Shown here: positions 56,131 to 64,000 of the stretch, piece by piece
Layout of the letters: each line of letters begins with the position of its first letter
Position numbering within the stretch: the first letter of the stretch is position 1
DNA from: Meiothermus ruber DSM 1279
GTDB lineage: Bacteria; Deinococcota; Deinococci; Deinococcales; Thermaceae
Assembly: GCF_000024425.1 (NCBI RefSeq)
Contig: NC_013946.1
Span: 1,302,001 to 1,366,000, forward strand
Direction: 5' to 3'
DNA length: 64,000 bases
Program-made: the position numbers and the translations under genes
The notes under the pieces: model-generated
Databases searched by the model: none
Seen by the model: only the letters and a program-made list of their open reading frames with translations
What the model was told of the DNA's origin: nothing

Positions 56131-57899
56131 GCGGCCTCCCCCAGGTAGGCCTCGATCACCCTGGGATTGCGCTGTACTTCGGCAGGGGTGCCTTCGGCCA
56201 GCTTTTCCCCATAATGCATCACCACCACCCGGTCTACCAGCCCCATCACCAGATCCATGTCGTGGTCTACCAGAAGCACCGTCACCCCTTCGTTCACCAG
56301 CTTGCGAATCAGGGCGGCAAACTGGCGCTTCTCGCCTGCCCGCAACCCCGCCGCTGGCTCGTCCAGGAGCAGCACCTCGGGCCCCGAGGCCAGGGCGCGG
56401 GCAATCTCCAGCAGCCTGAGCTGACCGATGGCCAGCCCATCGGCTTTTTGGTGGGCCAGATGGGCCAGGCCCACCCGCTCCAGCGCCCGGTAGGCCTCGG
56501 CCAGGGCCGCCGCCTCCTCGGCCCGGTTGAGCCCCAACATGGAGGCCAGCAGGCCCCGCTGGGTGCGGGCGTAGGTGCCCAGGGCGGCGTTTTCCAGCAC
56601 GGTCATCTCGGGGAAGAGGTGGGGGTGCTGGAAGGTACGGGCAATCCCCAGCCGGTGCACCTCGTAGGGCATCCGGCCCGCGAGGGGCTGGCCCTTGAAG
56701 CGCACCGTGCCTTGGCTGGGCGCATAGACCGAGGTAATCATGTTGAAGCAGGTGGACTTGCCGGCCCCGTTGGGGCCAATCAGGGCCAGAATCTCGCCCC
56801 TGCGGAGCTGAAAACTCATGCCGTTGACCGCCAGCAGACCGCCGAAGCTTTTGCTCAGGTTGTCAACCTCGAGCACCACCTCACCCGGCTTTCCCACAAC
56901 CAGCCGGCCCGGCAGGCCGCTGCCAGCAGGGTTTTGCGGGCGGGCTTTGGGTAGGTAGCGCTCGAGGAAGGGCCACAGCCCTTTGGGGGCAAACATCAGA
57001 ATGAGCACCAGAATCAGGCCATAGGCGATGATCTCGTAGTTGCCGGTGCGGCCGAAAATGCGCGGCAGCAGGCCCTTGAGCACCTCCTCGAGGCCCGTCA
57101 CCAGCCCCGAGCCCAGAATGACCCCCGGGATGCTGCCCACGCCCCCGGCCACCGCCGCAATCAGGTACTTGATGGAGGCGTCCAGGCTGAAGGGGGTGGG
57201 GTTGATAAACTTCTGGTAATGCACATAAAGCCAGCCGGCCACACCGGCGTAGATGGCCGAGAGCACGAAGACCTGTAGCTTGAGCACCGCCGGATTCACC
57301 CCAAAGCTGGCCGCGGCAATGGCATCCCCCTTGGAAGCCCGCATGGCCCGCCCGATGCGGCTGTTGGTCAGGTTCCAGGCCGTCCAGGCCCCCAGCAGTA
57401 CGAAAAACCAGGCCAGGTAAAAGTAGCTTCTGCTGTCGTTCAAACTCCAGCCAAACACCGAGACGGAGGGAATGCCGCGCAGGCCGGTATGCCCGCCGGT
57501 AAGCTCAATCCAGCTCCCCATCACGATGTACAGGGCCATACACCAGGCGATGGTGGAGAGGGGCAGGTAGTGGCCTTTGAGCCGGGCGGTGATGCCGCCC
57601 AGCACCACCGCGCCCACCACCGCCGCCAGCACCCCCAGCGGCAGGGTCAGCCAGGGGTTCAGGCCCTGGCCAATGGTCAGGAGGGCGCTGGTGTAGGCGG
57701 CCAGCCCCATGAAGGCCGCCTGGCCGAAACTGGTCATGCCCGATAGGCCGGTGAGCAGGTACAGCCCCAGCGCGACCAGGGCGCCAAAGGCGATGTAGTT
57801 GCCCACCGTCAGGTAAAACGAGGACGGGGGTAGCAAGAGCGGCAGCAAGAGCAGCAGTCCAACGGCCACCAGGGTGATGGGGGATAGCTGAAGCCTCAT
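56127..57899 (-). CDS. Fused LivM permease - LivG ATPase
   Basis: About 590 residues. Residues 1-315 are a LivM-type permease with about eight membrane segments (GLSGMTSFGQAAFMGLGAYTS-like region, AIAAASFGVNP). After a short Pro-rich linker (about 315-335) a complete LivG ATPase follows: Walker A IGPNGAGKSTCF near 379, LAIGQLRLLEIARALA near 500 in place of a canonical LSGG, and VLLLDEPAAGLRAGE near 520. Permease-ATPase fusions occur in this transporter family. The start at 57899 overlaps the livH stop as TGATG. Confidence 0.92.
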   Translation of the reverse strand: MRLQLSPITLVAVGLLLLLPLLLPPSSFYLTVGNYIAFGALVALGLYLLTGLSGMTSFGQAAFMGLAAYTSALLTIGQGLNPWLTLPLGVLAAVVGAVVLGGITARLKGHYLPLSTIAWCMALYIVMGSWIELTGGHTGLRGIPSVSVFGWSLNDSRSYFYLAWFFVLLGAWTAWNLTNSRIGRAMRASKGDAIAAASFGVNPAVLKLQVFVLSAIYAGVAGWLYVHYQKFINPTPFSLDASIKYLIAAVAGGVGSIPGVILGSGLVTGLEEVLKGLLPRIFGRTGNYEIIAYGLILVLILMFAPKGLWPFLERYLPKARPQNPAGSGLPGRLVVGKPGEVVLEVDNLSKSFGGLLAVNGMSFQLRRGEILALIGPNGAGKSTCFNMITSVYAPSQGTVRFKGQPLAGRMPYEVHRLGIARTFQHPHLFPEMTVLENAALGTYARTQRGLLASMLGLNRAEEAAALAEAYRALERVGLAHLAHQKADGLAIGQLRLLEIARALASGPEVLLLDEPAAGLRAGEKRQFAALIRKLVNEGVTVLLVDHDMDLVMGLVDRVVVMHYGEKLAEGTPAEVQRNPRVIEAYLGEAA

Positions 57900-58930
57900 C
57901 AGTCCTCCTCCCCCAGCTCGTGGCTTTGCAGGCTGCGCCACAAGAGGATGGGCAGCAGCAGGGCAAACACGATGGCATCTTTATAGGCGCTGGCCTGGAA
58001 CGAGGCCCAGGACTCCATGGCCCCCACCAGCAAAGCCCCCACCACCGCCAGCGGATAGCTAATCAGGCCGCCCAGAATGCCGGCCACAAAGCCCTTGAGC
58101 CCCAGCAAGAAGCCCTGGAAGTAGGCTGGGGAGATGAGGGGGGCCAGCAGCAACCCGCTCACACCGGCGATGAGGGTGGCAATGCCAAAGGAAACATAGC
58201 CGGCCTGGCTGGGGCTGATGCCCAGGAGCCGGGCCCCGTAGCGGTTGACCGCGCAGGCCCGCAGGGCCTTGCCGTAGATGCTTTTGGTGAAAAACAGAAA
58301 CAGGCCCACCATGGCTAAAAGCGCAAAACCGTAGACCAGGAAGGCCTGGTTGTTGACCGGTACCAGCCCAATGGTGGTCTGCCCCCCCAGGATGGGGGGT
58401 AGGCGGAACTGTTCGGGGCCAAAAAACACCAGCCCCAGGCCCATAAAAGCAAAGTGCAGCCCCACCGCAATAATCAGGTAGGTGAGCACGCTGGCATTCT
58501 TGGCGGGTTCAAAGAAAAGCCGGTAGGAGGCGGGGCCAATCGGCAGCACCACCAGGAGGGCCAGCAGCCAGCCCAGCCACAGCGGCACCCCCTGGGCCCC
58601 CCACCAGGCCAGGCCCAGCACCCCCAGCGCACTCAAAGCCAACCAACCGGCCCGTCTAAGGTTTTTTCGGTCTAAAATGGCCCACCATAGCAGCATGGTC
58701 GCCGCCAGCCAGGCCGTGCCGGGAATCTGGCCCTGCAGGTTCAGCCCGCTCACCTCGGGGGGGAGAAACCACACATAGGTGAGGGGGGCATAGACCAAAA
58801 ACTCCCCCAATGGAACCAGAATCACCCGGGTTACCGCAAAGACCAGCACCAGCGAGAGCGCCAGCAGCGCGTAGATGGTGCCGTTTTGCAGGGCATCGGC
58901 GGTGAGAAAAGAGACAATCGTCCAGTCCAT
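57899..58930 (-). CDS. Branched-chain-type ABC transporter permease (LivH-like)
   Basis: 343 residues with about nine membrane segments. NGTIYALLALSLVLVFAVTRVILVPLGEFLVYA at the N-terminus and ALRACAVNRYGARLLGI in the EAA-like loop identify LivH. The ATG at 58930 has only a poor ribosome site and lies 16 nt after a strong stem-loop, which may lower its expression relative to the binding protein. It forms the translocation pore with the LivM part of the next gene. Confidence 0.92.
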   Translation of the reverse strand: MDWTIVSFLTADALQNGTIYALLALSLVLVFAVTRVILVPLGEFLVYAPLTYVWFLPPEVSGLNLQGQIPGTAWLAATMLLWWAILDRKNLRRAGWLALSALGVLGLAWWGAQGVPLWLGWLLALLVVLPIGPASYRLFFEPAKNASVLTYLIIAVGLHFAFMGLGLVFFGPEQFRLPPILGGQTTIGLVPVNNQAFLVYGFALLAMVGLFLFFTKSIYGKALRACAVNRYGARLLGISPSQAGYVSFGIATLIAGVSGLLLAPLISPAYFQGFLLGLKGFVAGILGGLISYPLAVVGALLVGAMESWASFQASAYKDAIVFALLLPILLWRSLQSHELGEED

Positions 58931-58945
58931 AAAGCTCGGGTGGCC

Positions 58946-58982
58946 GGTGGCCAATAGCCTGGGCTACCAGCTACTGGCCACC
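58946..58982 (-). promoter_or_regulatory. Intergenic stem-loop between binding-protein and permease genes
   Basis: On the minus strand GGTGGCCAGTAGC pairs with GCTATTGGCCACC (13 bp, one G-U) around an 11-nt loop. There is no T run. Such hairpins between a periplasmic binding protein and its permeases stabilise the upstream message or reduce read-through, giving more binding protein than permease. Confidence 0.65.
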
Positions 58983-58994
58983 GCCATCTGCCTC

Positions 58995-60188
58995 CTACCT
59001 AAAGGTTCGCAGCAGCCTCCAGTCCAGCTTCCCGGCCGGTGTCTTAACGACCTCGACCATCACCGCGGCTTCGTTGAAGCGCAGGCCCAGGTGGTCGGTG
59101 GGGGACATGTTGAAGATACCGTGGGTGCCCACCACATTGCGGGTGGCCTCGAGCTCGTCGCGCAGCACCCGGCGGAAGGCGGCCAGGTTGGTGGGCTGTT
59201 CGCGGCGCAGCGCGCGCTCGAGGGCCGGGCGCAAAATAGCCCAGGCATCGTAGGCGTGGCCGCCAAAGGTGGAGTAGCTGCCGATGCCGAAGCGGGCCTC
59301 GTACTGCTGTACGTAGTTGGTAGCCACCTGCCGGTTGGGGAAGTCGGGGGGGAGCTGGTCGAAGACCAGCACCGGGCCGGCGGGCAGGCGGGTGCCGATC
59401 AGCACATCGCCGCCCACCCGCAGGAAGTCGGGGTTGGCCACGCCGTGGGTCTGGTAGATGAGGCCCCGGTAGCCGCGCTCGCGCAGGGTGCGCTGGGGCA
59501 GCACCGGCGCGGTGCCCGAGCCGCCGATCAGCACCGCATCGGGGTTGCGGGCCAGGATGCGCAGCACCTGACCGGCCACCGAGGTGTCGGTGCGGGCAAA
59601 GCGCTCGGAGGCTACCACCTGAATGCCGGCCTCGCGGGCCGCTGCCTCGAAGGCCCGGGCCCAGCCCTCGCCGTAGGCGTCGTTAAAGCCGATGTAGGCT
59701 GCGGTCTTGACCCCGGAAGCGGCCATGTCCCGCACGATGGGCTGGCTCATCTGCTGCTCGGTCTGGGGGGTTTTGAAGACCCAGCGCCGCTTTTCATCCA
59801 CCGGGAAGACGATCTCGAGGTTGGCTGCCAGGGAGATTTTGGGCACACCGGCCTCGGCCACGGGGTCAATCATGCCCAGGCTGGCCGGGGTGGTGGTGGT
59901 GCCGATAATCGCCAGCACCTGGTCTTCCTGGATCAGGCGTCGGGTGGCCCGCACCGCCTGGGTGGTGTCCGAGGCGTCGTCCAGAATGATGAACTGCACC
60001 GGACGGCCCGCCACCCCACCCCGGCGGTTGACCTGCTCTTCCAGGAGCACCAGGGTGTTGCGCTCGGGGATGCCCAGGCTGGCGGCGGGGCCGGTGGCCG
60101 AGACCACCACCCCGATCTTCAGGGGGGCCTGCTGGGCCAGGCCCAGCCCCAGTCCAAGGGCCAGAAGTCCTATCAACGCTCGCTTCAT
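58995..60188 (-). CDS. Branched-chain-type ABC substrate-binding protein
   Basis: 397 residues with a signal peptide (MKRALIGLLALGLGLGLAQ). The mature part is a LivJ-like bilobed protein: LKIGVVVSATGPAASLGIPERN, AIIGTTTTPASLGM, AYIGFNDAYGEG, and FGGHAYDAWAIL. The Ser/Thr residues of the TTTTPAS loop would bind the carboxylate of the ligand but the side-chain pocket is not predictable; an aromatic acid is likely from the operon. AAGGAGGCAAG before the ATG at 60188 fixes the start, which overlaps the upstream stop by 4 nt. Confidence 0.92.
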   Translation of the reverse strand: MKRALIGLLALGLGLGLAQQAPLKIGVVVSATGPAASLGIPERNTLVLLEEQVNRRGGVAGRPVQFIILDDASDTTQAVRATRRLIQEDQVLAIIGTTTTPASLGMIDPVAEAGVPKISLAANLEIVFPVDEKRRWVFKTPQTEQQMSQPIVRDMAASGVKTAAYIGFNDAYGEGWARAFEAAAREAGIQVVASERFARTDTSVAGQVLRILARNPDAVLIGGSGTAPVLPQRTLRERGYRGLIYQTHGVANPDFLRVGGDVLIGTRLPAGPVLVFDQLPPDFPNRQVATNYVQQYEARFGIGSYSTFGGHAYDAWAILRPALERALRREQPTNLAAFRRVLRDELEATRNVVGTHGIFNMSPTDHLGLRFNEAAVMVEVVKTPAGKLDWRLLRTFR

Positions 60189-61765
60189 CTTGCCTCCTTT
60201 ACACCGCTTTTTTGCCAATCTCCCTCAGCGCCCGCGGCCAAGGATAGATTTCCGAACGATTCCAAACCCGCTGCTACCATCCGGCGTAGCAGGGGGTGCG
60301 GGCGGTAGCGATCCTCGCCTAGCTCGGCGTGAAGCCCTTCCAGGGCCCGCAGCACCGGCTTGAGCCAGAGCCGCTCGGCCCATTCCAGGGGCCCCAGCGG
60401 GTAGCCCGTGCCCAGCCGCATGGCGCGGTTCAGATCGGCGGGGCCGGCCACGCCTTCGGCCAGGGCCGAGACGGCCTCGTTGATGAGCAGGGCCAGGATG
60501 CGGAAGCCCACCCCACCGGGCTGGTCGGGGAGTACCAGGGCGTGGTGGCCGTGGGCGTGGAAGTAGGCCTGGGCCAGCTCGAGGGCCTCGCTGGCCCCGC
60601 TCAGGGGTGCGAAAAGCTCGACGATGGCTTTTTCCCCGATGGGCGGCACCAGGCTAAAGCCGGCCACCGGGCGTCCTTTGAACTCGGCCTGCACGCTGCT
60701 GACCGAGTGTGCCCAGACCAGCGAGACCACCGGCAGATTCTCGAAAAAGTCGTGCTTGCGCTCGAGCTTGACCCGGCAGTCCAGCACAAACCGGGCCTCG
60801 GCGGGGTTTTCGGTGTGACGGAAGCGGGCCCGGAGCGCCTGGGCCAGCGGGTTGGGCCCGACAATCAGGGGAAGGGGAATTCCTTGGGTCTGCACCGGGG
60901 GCGGGGCGGGCGGTTTGGGCGGGCCGGGGGGGTAGGTGTACCAGCCCTGGCCGGTTTTGCGGCCCAGCATCCCCGCGGCCACCCGCTGGTACTGCAACGG
61001 GTGGGGCCGGTAGCGGGGCTCGCCGTAGAAAGCCTGATAGACCGAGGTCGAGGCGGCGTAGTTGACATCCAGCCCGATCAAGTCCATCAGCTCAAAGGGC
61101 CCCATGGGGAAGCCCAGGCCGCGCAGAATCCAGTCTATGTGCTCTTTGGCGATGCCCTCGCCGTGCAGCCTCAGGGCCTCACCGTAAAAGGGCCGGGCCA
61201 CCCGGTTCACCAGAAAGCCGGGGGCGTCCACCACCTGCACGGGCTCCTTGCCCCAGCTTCGCATCAGCTCCAGCGCGCGCTCCAGCAGCGCCGGGGCGGT
61301 CTGTAGCCCCCCCACCACCTCCACCAGCTTCATGCGCTGGGCGGGGTTGAAGAAGTGTAGCCCCAGCACCCGCTCGGGGTGCTTGACCCTGGCGGCGATG
61401 GCCGAGATGGAAAAGGTCGAGGTGTTGCTGGCCAGGGTGTTGTTCGGGTTGAGTTCGCCCAGCTGGCCCAGCAGCTCTTGCTTGAGCTCGAGCTGCTCCG
61501 GCGCTGCTTCGATAACCCAGGCGGCCTTCGCACACTCCTCCAGCGATTGGGTGGGTTGTATGCGGGCCAGAACCTCGTCCGGCGTGCCCGCCAGGCGGCC
61601 CTGCTCGGCCAGCTTTTGCAGGTCAGCGCGAATATCGGCCAGGGCGCGCTCGAGGGCGGCCTCGAGGGGGTCGTAGAGCCAGACCGCATGGCCGGCCAAA
61701 GCCGCCACCTCGGCGATGCCCCGACCCATCGTGCCTGCCCCCAGTATTGCTACCGTTTCCTTCAC
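60185..61765 (-). CDS. paaH: 3-hydroxyacyl-CoA dehydrogenase, PaaH-type
   Basis: About 526 residues. The NAD-binding site is VAILGAGTMGRGIAEVA near residue 6; SNTSTFSISAIA and GLHFFNPAQRMKLVEVVGG carry the catalytic Ser and His; then GFLVNRVARPFYGEALRL and GPFELMDLIGLD. A second, shorter C-terminal dehydrogenase helical module (about residues 390-510) is present, as in long PaaH/PaaC proteins, not a FadB-type hydratase. It should oxidise 3-hydroxyadipyl-CoA. The GTG at 61765 follows GGGAGG; the gene is first behind a strong promoter with a palindromic operator. Confidence 0.9.
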   Translation of the reverse strand: MKETVAILGAGTMGRGIAEVAALAGHAVWLYDPLEAALERALADIRADLQKLAEQGRLAGTPDEVLARIQPTQSLEECAKAAWVIEAAPEQLELKQELLGQLGELNPNNTLASNTSTFSISAIAARVKHPERVLGLHFFNPAQRMKLVEVVGGLQTAPALLERALELMRSWGKEPVQVVDAPGFLVNRVARPFYGEALRLHGEGIAKEHIDWILRGLGFPMGPFELMDLIGLDVNYAASTSVYQAFYGEPRYRPHPLQYQRVAAGMLGRKTGQGWYTYPPGPPKPPAPPPVQTQGIPLPLIVGPNPLAQALRARFRHTENPAEARFVLDCRVKLERKHDFFENLPVVSLVWAHSVSSVQAEFKGRPVAGFSLVPPIGEKAIVELFAPLSGASEALELAQAYFHAHGHHALVLPDQPGGVGFRILALLINEAVSALAEGVAGPADLNRAMRLGTGYPLGPLEWAERLWLKPVLRALEGLHAELGEDRYRPHPLLRRMVAAGLESFGNLSLAAGAEGDWQKSGVKEAR

Positions 61766-61781
61766 CAAGCCTCCCTCAACC

Positions 61782-61801
61782 AAACAAACACTCGTTTGTT
61801 T
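61782..61801. promoter_or_regulatory. PaaR-like palindromic operator
   Basis: AAACAAAC-ACTC-GTTTGTTT is a perfect 8-bp inverted repeat placed just after the predicted transcription start of the paaH operon. It differs at one position from the pseudo-palindrome CNAACGNNCGTTNG that I recall for the TetR-family regulator PaaR of Thermus thermophilus. Repression relieved by phenylacetyl-CoA would be expected. Confidence 0.65.
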
Positions 61802-61819
61802 AACCTTGTGTTGGGCGAC

Positions 61820-61848
61820 AGTCTAAACGCAGGTTTTCTCACTGTCAA
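61820..61848 (-). promoter_or_regulatory. Promoter of the paaH-transporter-paa operon
   Basis: On the minus strand TTGACA (61843-61848), a 17-nt spacer and TAGACT (61820-61825) form a near-consensus promoter 54 nt before the paaH GTG. Confidence 0.85.
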
Positions 61849-61916
61849 GAACGACAAACCAGGCTACAACTCCACCGTTTGGTCTGGCTTGAATCGGCCT
61901 GCTGGCCGACCTCGGC

Positions 61917-62888
61917 TCAGATCACGTGCTGTGGCAGCCCCTGTAACTCCGACTCCTGCGGCTCTACCCAGCCGCCCTCGAAGGCCTCCAAAAGCGAGCC
62001 CTCCAGGAACCAGCTCTTGGGGGTTTTGGCCCCCCACAAGGTCTGGCGGCGGGGGTCGTTGAGGCTCCAGCGGATGGGCTCGAAATCGGGGTCTACCGTG
62101 CTGTAGTCGGAGGTGTACAGCTCGATGCGGTGGCCGTCGGGGTCGCGCAGGTACAGGAAGAAGGCGTTGGAGACGCCGTGGCGTCCTGGCCCGCGCTCGA
62201 TGGCCTCGGTCTCTCTGGCCCCGGCCAGAATGTCGCAGGCCCGGATGATGCTCATGGCATCGGGCATCCAGTAGGCGAAGTGGTGCAGCCGGGGGCCGGT
62301 GCCGTTGGTGAGGGCCAGGTCGTGTACGTTGCCCTTGCGGTGAATCCAGGCCGCCCAGATTCGGCCGTCGTCGTCCTCGGTGTACTCCGAGAGGCGGAAG
62401 GCCAGCTTATCCATGTACCAGCGGGTCATGGCCTCCACCTGCGGCGTCATCACGTTGATGTGGTCAATGCGCTGGATGCCGGGGCCTTTGTGCAGGTCGT
62501 AGCGTTGCAGGAGCCAGGGGTACTTCTGGCTTTCGGCATAGAAGGCCACCGGAACCCCAAAGGGGTCTTGCAAGCGCAGCATTCTGGGCCGATCCTGCTC
62601 GCTCTCCCAGCGGTGGGGGAGGCCCAGGGTCTGGGCCAGCTCGGCCAGGAGTTGCAAATCCAGTTCGCCGGCCACCCGGTAGCCCAGGTGCTTGACGCCG
62701 GGTTCGGGGGCCAGCTCGAGCTTGAGGGTCCACTCGCGGTCCTCGGTGCCGCGTAGGTACAGGGCGCTCTGGCTTTCGTGCAGCACATTCAGGCCGAGTA
62801 AATCTACGTAGAAGTGGCGCGAACGCTCCAGATCGGTCACGTAGAACACCCCGTGGCCGATGCGGATGATGTTGGGCATCTGGGTCAT
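61917..62888 (-). CDS. hpaD: Homoprotocatechuate 2,3-dioxygenase
   Basis: About 323 residues of the type I extradiol dioxygenase family with two VOC-fold halves. The metal ligands are His in IDHINVMTP near residue 153, His in RLHHFAYWMPD near 213 and Glu in HRIELYTSDY near 265. It opens the ring of 3,4-dihydroxyphenylacetate between C2 and C3, the product of HpaBC. The start at 62888 follows GAGGTG; an alternative ATG at 62879 is possible. It is 12 nt after hpaC. Confidence 0.92.
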   Translation of the reverse strand: MTQMPNIIRIGHGVFYVTDLERSRHFYVDLLGLNVLHESQSALYLRGTEDREWTLKLELAPEPGVKHLGYRVAGELDLQLLAELAQTLGLPHRWESEQDRPRMLRLQDPFGVPVAFYAESQKYPWLLQRYDLHKGPGIQRIDHINVMTPQVEAMTRWYMDKLAFRLSEYTEDDDGRIWAAWIHRKGNVHDLALTNGTGPRLHHFAYWMPDAMSIIRACDILAGARETEAIERGPGRHGVSNAFFLYLRDPDGHRIELYTSDYSTVDPDFEPIRWSLNDPRRQTLWGAKTPKSWFLEGSLLEAFEGGWVEPQESELQGLPQHVI

Positions 62889-62900
62889 AGTCACCTCGCT

Positions 62901-63374
62901 TCAGGGCAGTTGCCGGTAGCCCCGGTTCCAGTAGAGCAAGGGACGCGTCCCGCTGCTAAGTCTCACGCGTTCCACCTGCCCCACCACAATCCTGTGGGTG
63001 CCCCCCGGATAGACCGCCCAGGTTCGGCAGAAGAGCGTGGCCAGGGCCCCCTCGAGGGCCGGGGGGTCTTCGGTGGTAAGGGGCTCGTAGCCCTCGATGG
63101 GGCGTCCGGCAAAGTGGTCGGAGATGTGTTCGTGCCCCTCGGGCAGGAGGTTCACGGAAAACTGCCCCGCGCGCTCCAGAATCGGCCAGAGCTGGGCTGT
63201 CTGGTTGATGCAGACCAAGATTAAAGGCGGCTCCAGGCTCACGCTGGTAAAGCTGCTGGCGGTCATGCCTCGAGCCTCCCCCTTAAAGCGGGCGGCGATC
63301 ACCGTGACCCCGCTGGGCCAGTGGCGCATGACCTGGCGGAGCTGGTCTTGCAGGGTGGGCTGGGTGGTTTCCAT
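62901..63374 (-). CDS. hpaC: Flavin reductase component of 4-hydroxyphenylacetate 3-monooxygenase
   Basis: 157 residues of the HpaC-like flavin reductase family: HWPSGVTVIAARFKGEARGMTASSFTSVSLEPPLILVC near the start binds flavin, GTHRIVVGQVERV near 130. It uses NADH to make free reduced FAD for HpaB. It lies 13 nt after hpaB. The longer frame to 63551 is a shadow of hpaB. Confidence 0.93.
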   Translation of the reverse strand: METTQPTLQDQLRQVMRHWPSGVTVIAARFKGEARGMTASSFTSVSLEPPLILVCINQTAQLWPILERAGQFSVNLLPEGHEHISDHFAGRPIEGYEPLTTEDPPALEGALATLFCRTWAVYPGGTHRIVVGQVERVRLSSGTRPLLYWNRGYRQLP

Positions 63375-63387
63375 AAGGTTTCTGGGG

Positions 63388-64000
63388 CTAGTCGCTGGCC
63401 ACCACCTCCGGCTGGGCCTGGGTTTTCCAGCCCAGATACTGCCGGATGCGCTCCTTGTAGGGCTCCTTGTCGTAGACCGCGTAGAGGGTCTGGTACATGC
63501 GCACCGGGTCGCCGAAGAAGAAGCGCTCGTAGAGGGTCTGGCGTGCGCCAAAGCCGCTAATGGTCATGTCCCAGGCCAGGCGGAAGAGCTGCACGCGCTC
63601 TCTGGCTGGCAGGGTGGCCGATTGCAGGAACTTTTCCAGGTAAGGGGCCAGGGGGGAGTTGAAGTCGTGTTCGGAGGGTAGGGTGATCAGGCCCGAGGCC
63701 GCTATCTGCTGGACGATCTCGTTGATGCGGGGATAGAGCCGGGGGTACAGGTTGCGCGCCCCATCCAGGGCCCCCCGGTCGGGGCAGACCAGACCGTACT
63801 TGTTGGGCTGGGCGTCGCGCTCGGCCCGGGCCCAGAAACCCTTCATGGCCTCTAGATACACGATTATTTCGGCGATTTTTTCCTGCACGTGGGGGAAGGT
63901 GTCGGCCCCGATGGTCTCGCCCAGCAGGGAAACCAGTCCCAAAAAGGCCTCGGTCTTGGCGTTTTTGAGCACCACCACCTGGTGGGCCATGTGCATCAGG
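63388..64000 (-). CDS. hpaB: 4-hydroxyphenylacetate 3-monooxygenase oxygenase component, 5' part outside window
   Basis: The C-terminal 203 codons of an HpaB-type acyl-CoA-dehydrogenase-fold hydroxylase. LLGETIGADTFPHVQEKIAEIIVYLEAMKGFW, the segment LYPRLYPRINEIVQQIAASGLITLPSE and the C-terminal WDMTISGFGARQTLYERFFFGDPVRM are characteristic. It hydroxylates 4-hydroxyphenylacetate to 3,4-dihydroxyphenylacetate with reduced FAD from HpaC and oxygen. The frame stays open to the window edge, so the start codon is further right. Confidence 0.93.
   Translation of the reverse strand, partial: LMHMAHQVVVLKNAKTEAFLGLVSLLGETIGADTFPHVQEKIAEIIVYLEAMKGFWARAERDAQPNKYGLVCPDRGALDGARNLYPRLYPRINEIVQQIAASGLITLPSEHDFNSPLAPYLEKFLQSATLPARERVQLFRLAWDMTISGFGARQTLYERFFFGDPVRMYQTLYAVYDKEPYKERIRQYLGWKTQAQPEVVASD

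Noticed and set aside
58875-60308. Plus-strand ORF (477 aa) opposite the binding protein
   Set aside because: Antisense shadow of a signal-peptide-bearing binding-protein gene with clear family motifs.

Overview
The window looks like chromosomal DNA from a Gram-negative-walled thermophile of the Deinococcota, most likely Thermaceae and Meiothermus-like. The reasons are high GC coding DNA, an RsmF-type rRNA methylase of about 457 residues that closely matches the Thermus thermophilus protein as I remember it, OmpH/Skp-like periplasmic proteins, a FemAB-type peptidoglycan branching enzyme, and many genes whose start codon lies 6-8 nt after a -10 hexamer (leaderless style). The hexamer CTCGAG is strongly over-represented. 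The taxon is an inference; no rRNA is present.

Layout. 1-3052 (+) is a sugar operon: two unrelated aldolases (class II, cut by the window edge, and class I), a PfkB kinase and a D-lyxose-isomerase-like cupin. 3061-8892 (-) carries a nucleotidyltransferase-like protein, an MhqD/MhqO-like hydrolase and ring-cleaving dioxygenase pair with a coupled 24-residue upstream ORF, and a ProVWX-type osmoprotectant ABC transporter. 9331-15090 (+) has a CsgG-like lipoprotein, a large VWA membrane protein whose 3' end runs into a 74-bp tandem repeat, and a subtilisin-like lipoprotein. 15228-22247 has FtsK, two OmpH/Skp paralogues (one apparently frameshifted), an outer-membrane-like protein, PheA, a FemAB protein and a DnaQ-like exonuclease.

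22258-33819 is an acetate block: a cNMP/CBS/DUF294 protein, a small membrane protein, an SSS symporter with its DUF4212 partner, and three AMP-forming acetyl-CoA-synthetase-like genes. One of these, at 29006-31648, is a single 880-codon ORF fusing an IclR-type regulator to a complete acyl-CoA synthetase. It is divergent from acsA, which has a consensus promoter and a palindrome just downstream of it. I regard this fusion as the most unusual object in the window.

33843-38804 holds a hairpin cluster, prfB with its programmed +1 frameshift, murA, a small ribbon-helix-helix-like protein, rsmF, acpS and tRNA-Leu(UAA). 39009-43802 is a compact putative exopolysaccharide locus: a membrane glycosyltransferase with a C-terminal MshEN-like (c-di-GMP-binding type) domain, a DUF2334 deacetylase-like lipoprotein and a GH26-like lipoprotein. 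43930-50475 has a beta-hydroxyacid dehydrogenase, then a MoxR-DUF58-VWA-VWA-VWA operon in which the middle VWA protein has lost its metal-site residues.

50477-64000 (-) is mostly aromatic acid catabolism: HpaB (partial), HpaC and HpaD for 4-hydroxyphenylacetate hydroxylation and ring opening; then, behind a strong promoter with a PaaR-like palindrome, a PaaH-type dehydrogenase, a branched-chain-amino-acid-type ABC importer (with a LivM-LivG fusion), PaaI, a thiolase, an SDR, PaaK and a hotdog thioesterase. The arrangement suggests uptake of an aromatic acid, CoA activation and beta-oxidation-like breakdown feeding acetyl-CoA into the same pool used by the acetate block.
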